A stretch of 5,990 nt of DNA from Acidobacteriota bacterium. GTDB lineage: Bacteria; Acidobacteriota; Blastocatellia; Pyrinomonadales; Pyrinomonadaceae. Under the pieces are notes generated by a model, which saw only the letters and a program-made list of their open reading frames with translations, was not told where the DNA came from and searched no databases. The stretch is taken from NCBI GenBank assembly GCA_019247865.1, contig JAFBAJ010000063.1, positions 1 to 5,990 of the forward strand. The letters run 5' to 3'. Made by a program: the position numbers and the translations under genes. Numbering within the stretch: the stretch's first letter is position 1; the number at the start of each line of letters is the position of its first letter. This document shows, piece after piece, positions 5,550 through 5,990 of this stretch.

Positions 5550-5990
5550 ATGCTTCGCGCAGGTATCGTCGGTTTGCCGAACGTCGGCAAGTCCACACTC
5601 TTTAACGCGCTCACGTCGCAGCAGGCCGCGCTCGCGGCCAACTATCCTTTCGCCACCATCGAGCCCAACGTCGGCGTCGTGCCCGTGCCGGACGAGAGGC
5701 TGGAACCGCTCGCGCGGCTGGTGAAAACGAGCACCATCATTCCCGCGACGATAGAGTTTCTGGACATCGCCGGGCTCGTGCGCGGCGCGTCGCAGGGCGA
5801 GGGCCTGGGCAACCAGTTTCTCGCCAACATCCGCGAGACGGACACGGTCGTGCAGGTCGTGCGCTGCTTTGAGGACGAAGGCATCGTCCACGTCGAAGGC
5901 TCCGTCGATCCCGCGCGCGACATCGAGACGATCCAGATCGAGCTCGCGCTGGCAGACCTCGCGGCGGTCGAACGCAGGCGCGAGCGCGCG
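5550..5990 (+). CDS. ychF: Redox/ribosome-associated P-loop ATPase YchF (5' part, truncated by window edge)
   Basis: The first 147 codons are present; the usual length is about 360-370. YchF/Ola1 is a universally conserved Obg-family P-loop protein that binds ribosomes and prefers ATP to GTP. The match is strong: G1 GLPNVGKS (8-15), the family signature [10 protein letters not shown] (31-40), G3 DIAGLV (72-77) with a hydrophobic residue where classical GTPases carry the catalytic glutamine, [14 protein letters not shown] (78-91), and [13 protein letters not shown] (105-117). The NxxE specificity motif, the coiled coil (helical residues begin around 123-147) and the TGS domain would lie downstream or beyond the edge. 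ATG 5550 matches the usual N terminus closely ([14 protein letters not shown]). It is a cytoplasmic housekeeping gene, probably with its own promoter, unrelated to the methyltransferase 104 bp upstream. Confidence 0.96.
   Translation, partial: MLRAGIVGLPNVGKSTLFNALTSQQAALAANYPFATIEPNVGVVPVPDERLEPLARLVKTSTIIPATIEFLDIAGLVRGASQGEGLGNQFLANIRETDTVVQVVRCFEDEGIVHVEGSVDPARDIETIQIELALADLAAVERRRERA

Overview
The window is an ordinary-looking stretch of a GC-rich bacterial chromosome. All six genes lie on the + strand and are separated by short gaps. Bacterial origin is supported by Shine-Dalgarno sites before two genes, a Sec-type signal peptide, and single-gene families typical of bacteria. My best guess for the host is Acidobacteriota, perhaps a Blastocatellia-like lineage. 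That rests on the gene mix (membrane-anchored cytochrome P460, tandem aspartyl protease with PDZ, SnoaL-like protein, class I methyltransferase) and on the style of the intergenic repeats. It is an impression, not proof.

Layout: a P-loop nucleotide-kinase-like ATPase (46-567) is preceded by an 8-bp-period repeat at the window edge. A membrane-anchored cytochrome P460-type c-heme protein follows (653-1267); it is distinctly less GC-rich than its neighbours. A multi-pass GT-C-like membrane protein comes next (1288-2736), then a 152-bp gap with a candidate promoter and a long-range 16-bp stem ending in a T run. A SnoaL-like protein with a good ribosome binding site follows (2889-3305). A 79-nt near-perfect palindrome separates it from an exported tandem aspartyl protease/PDZ protein (3409-4668). 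A class I methyltransferase starts 6 bp after the protease stop (4675-5445). After a 104-bp gap with another dyad, the universal ATPase YchF starts at 5550 and runs off the window.

Functional links are weak. Protease and methyltransferase are probably co-transcribed, and P460 and the GT-C protein may be. Otherwise the genes look like unrelated housekeeping and accessory functions. I see no CRISPR array, transposase, integrase, phage gene, tRNA or rRNA. I found no convincing undescribed multi-gene system. The features most worth a second look are the intergenic repeats and dyads and the odd composition of the P460 gene.
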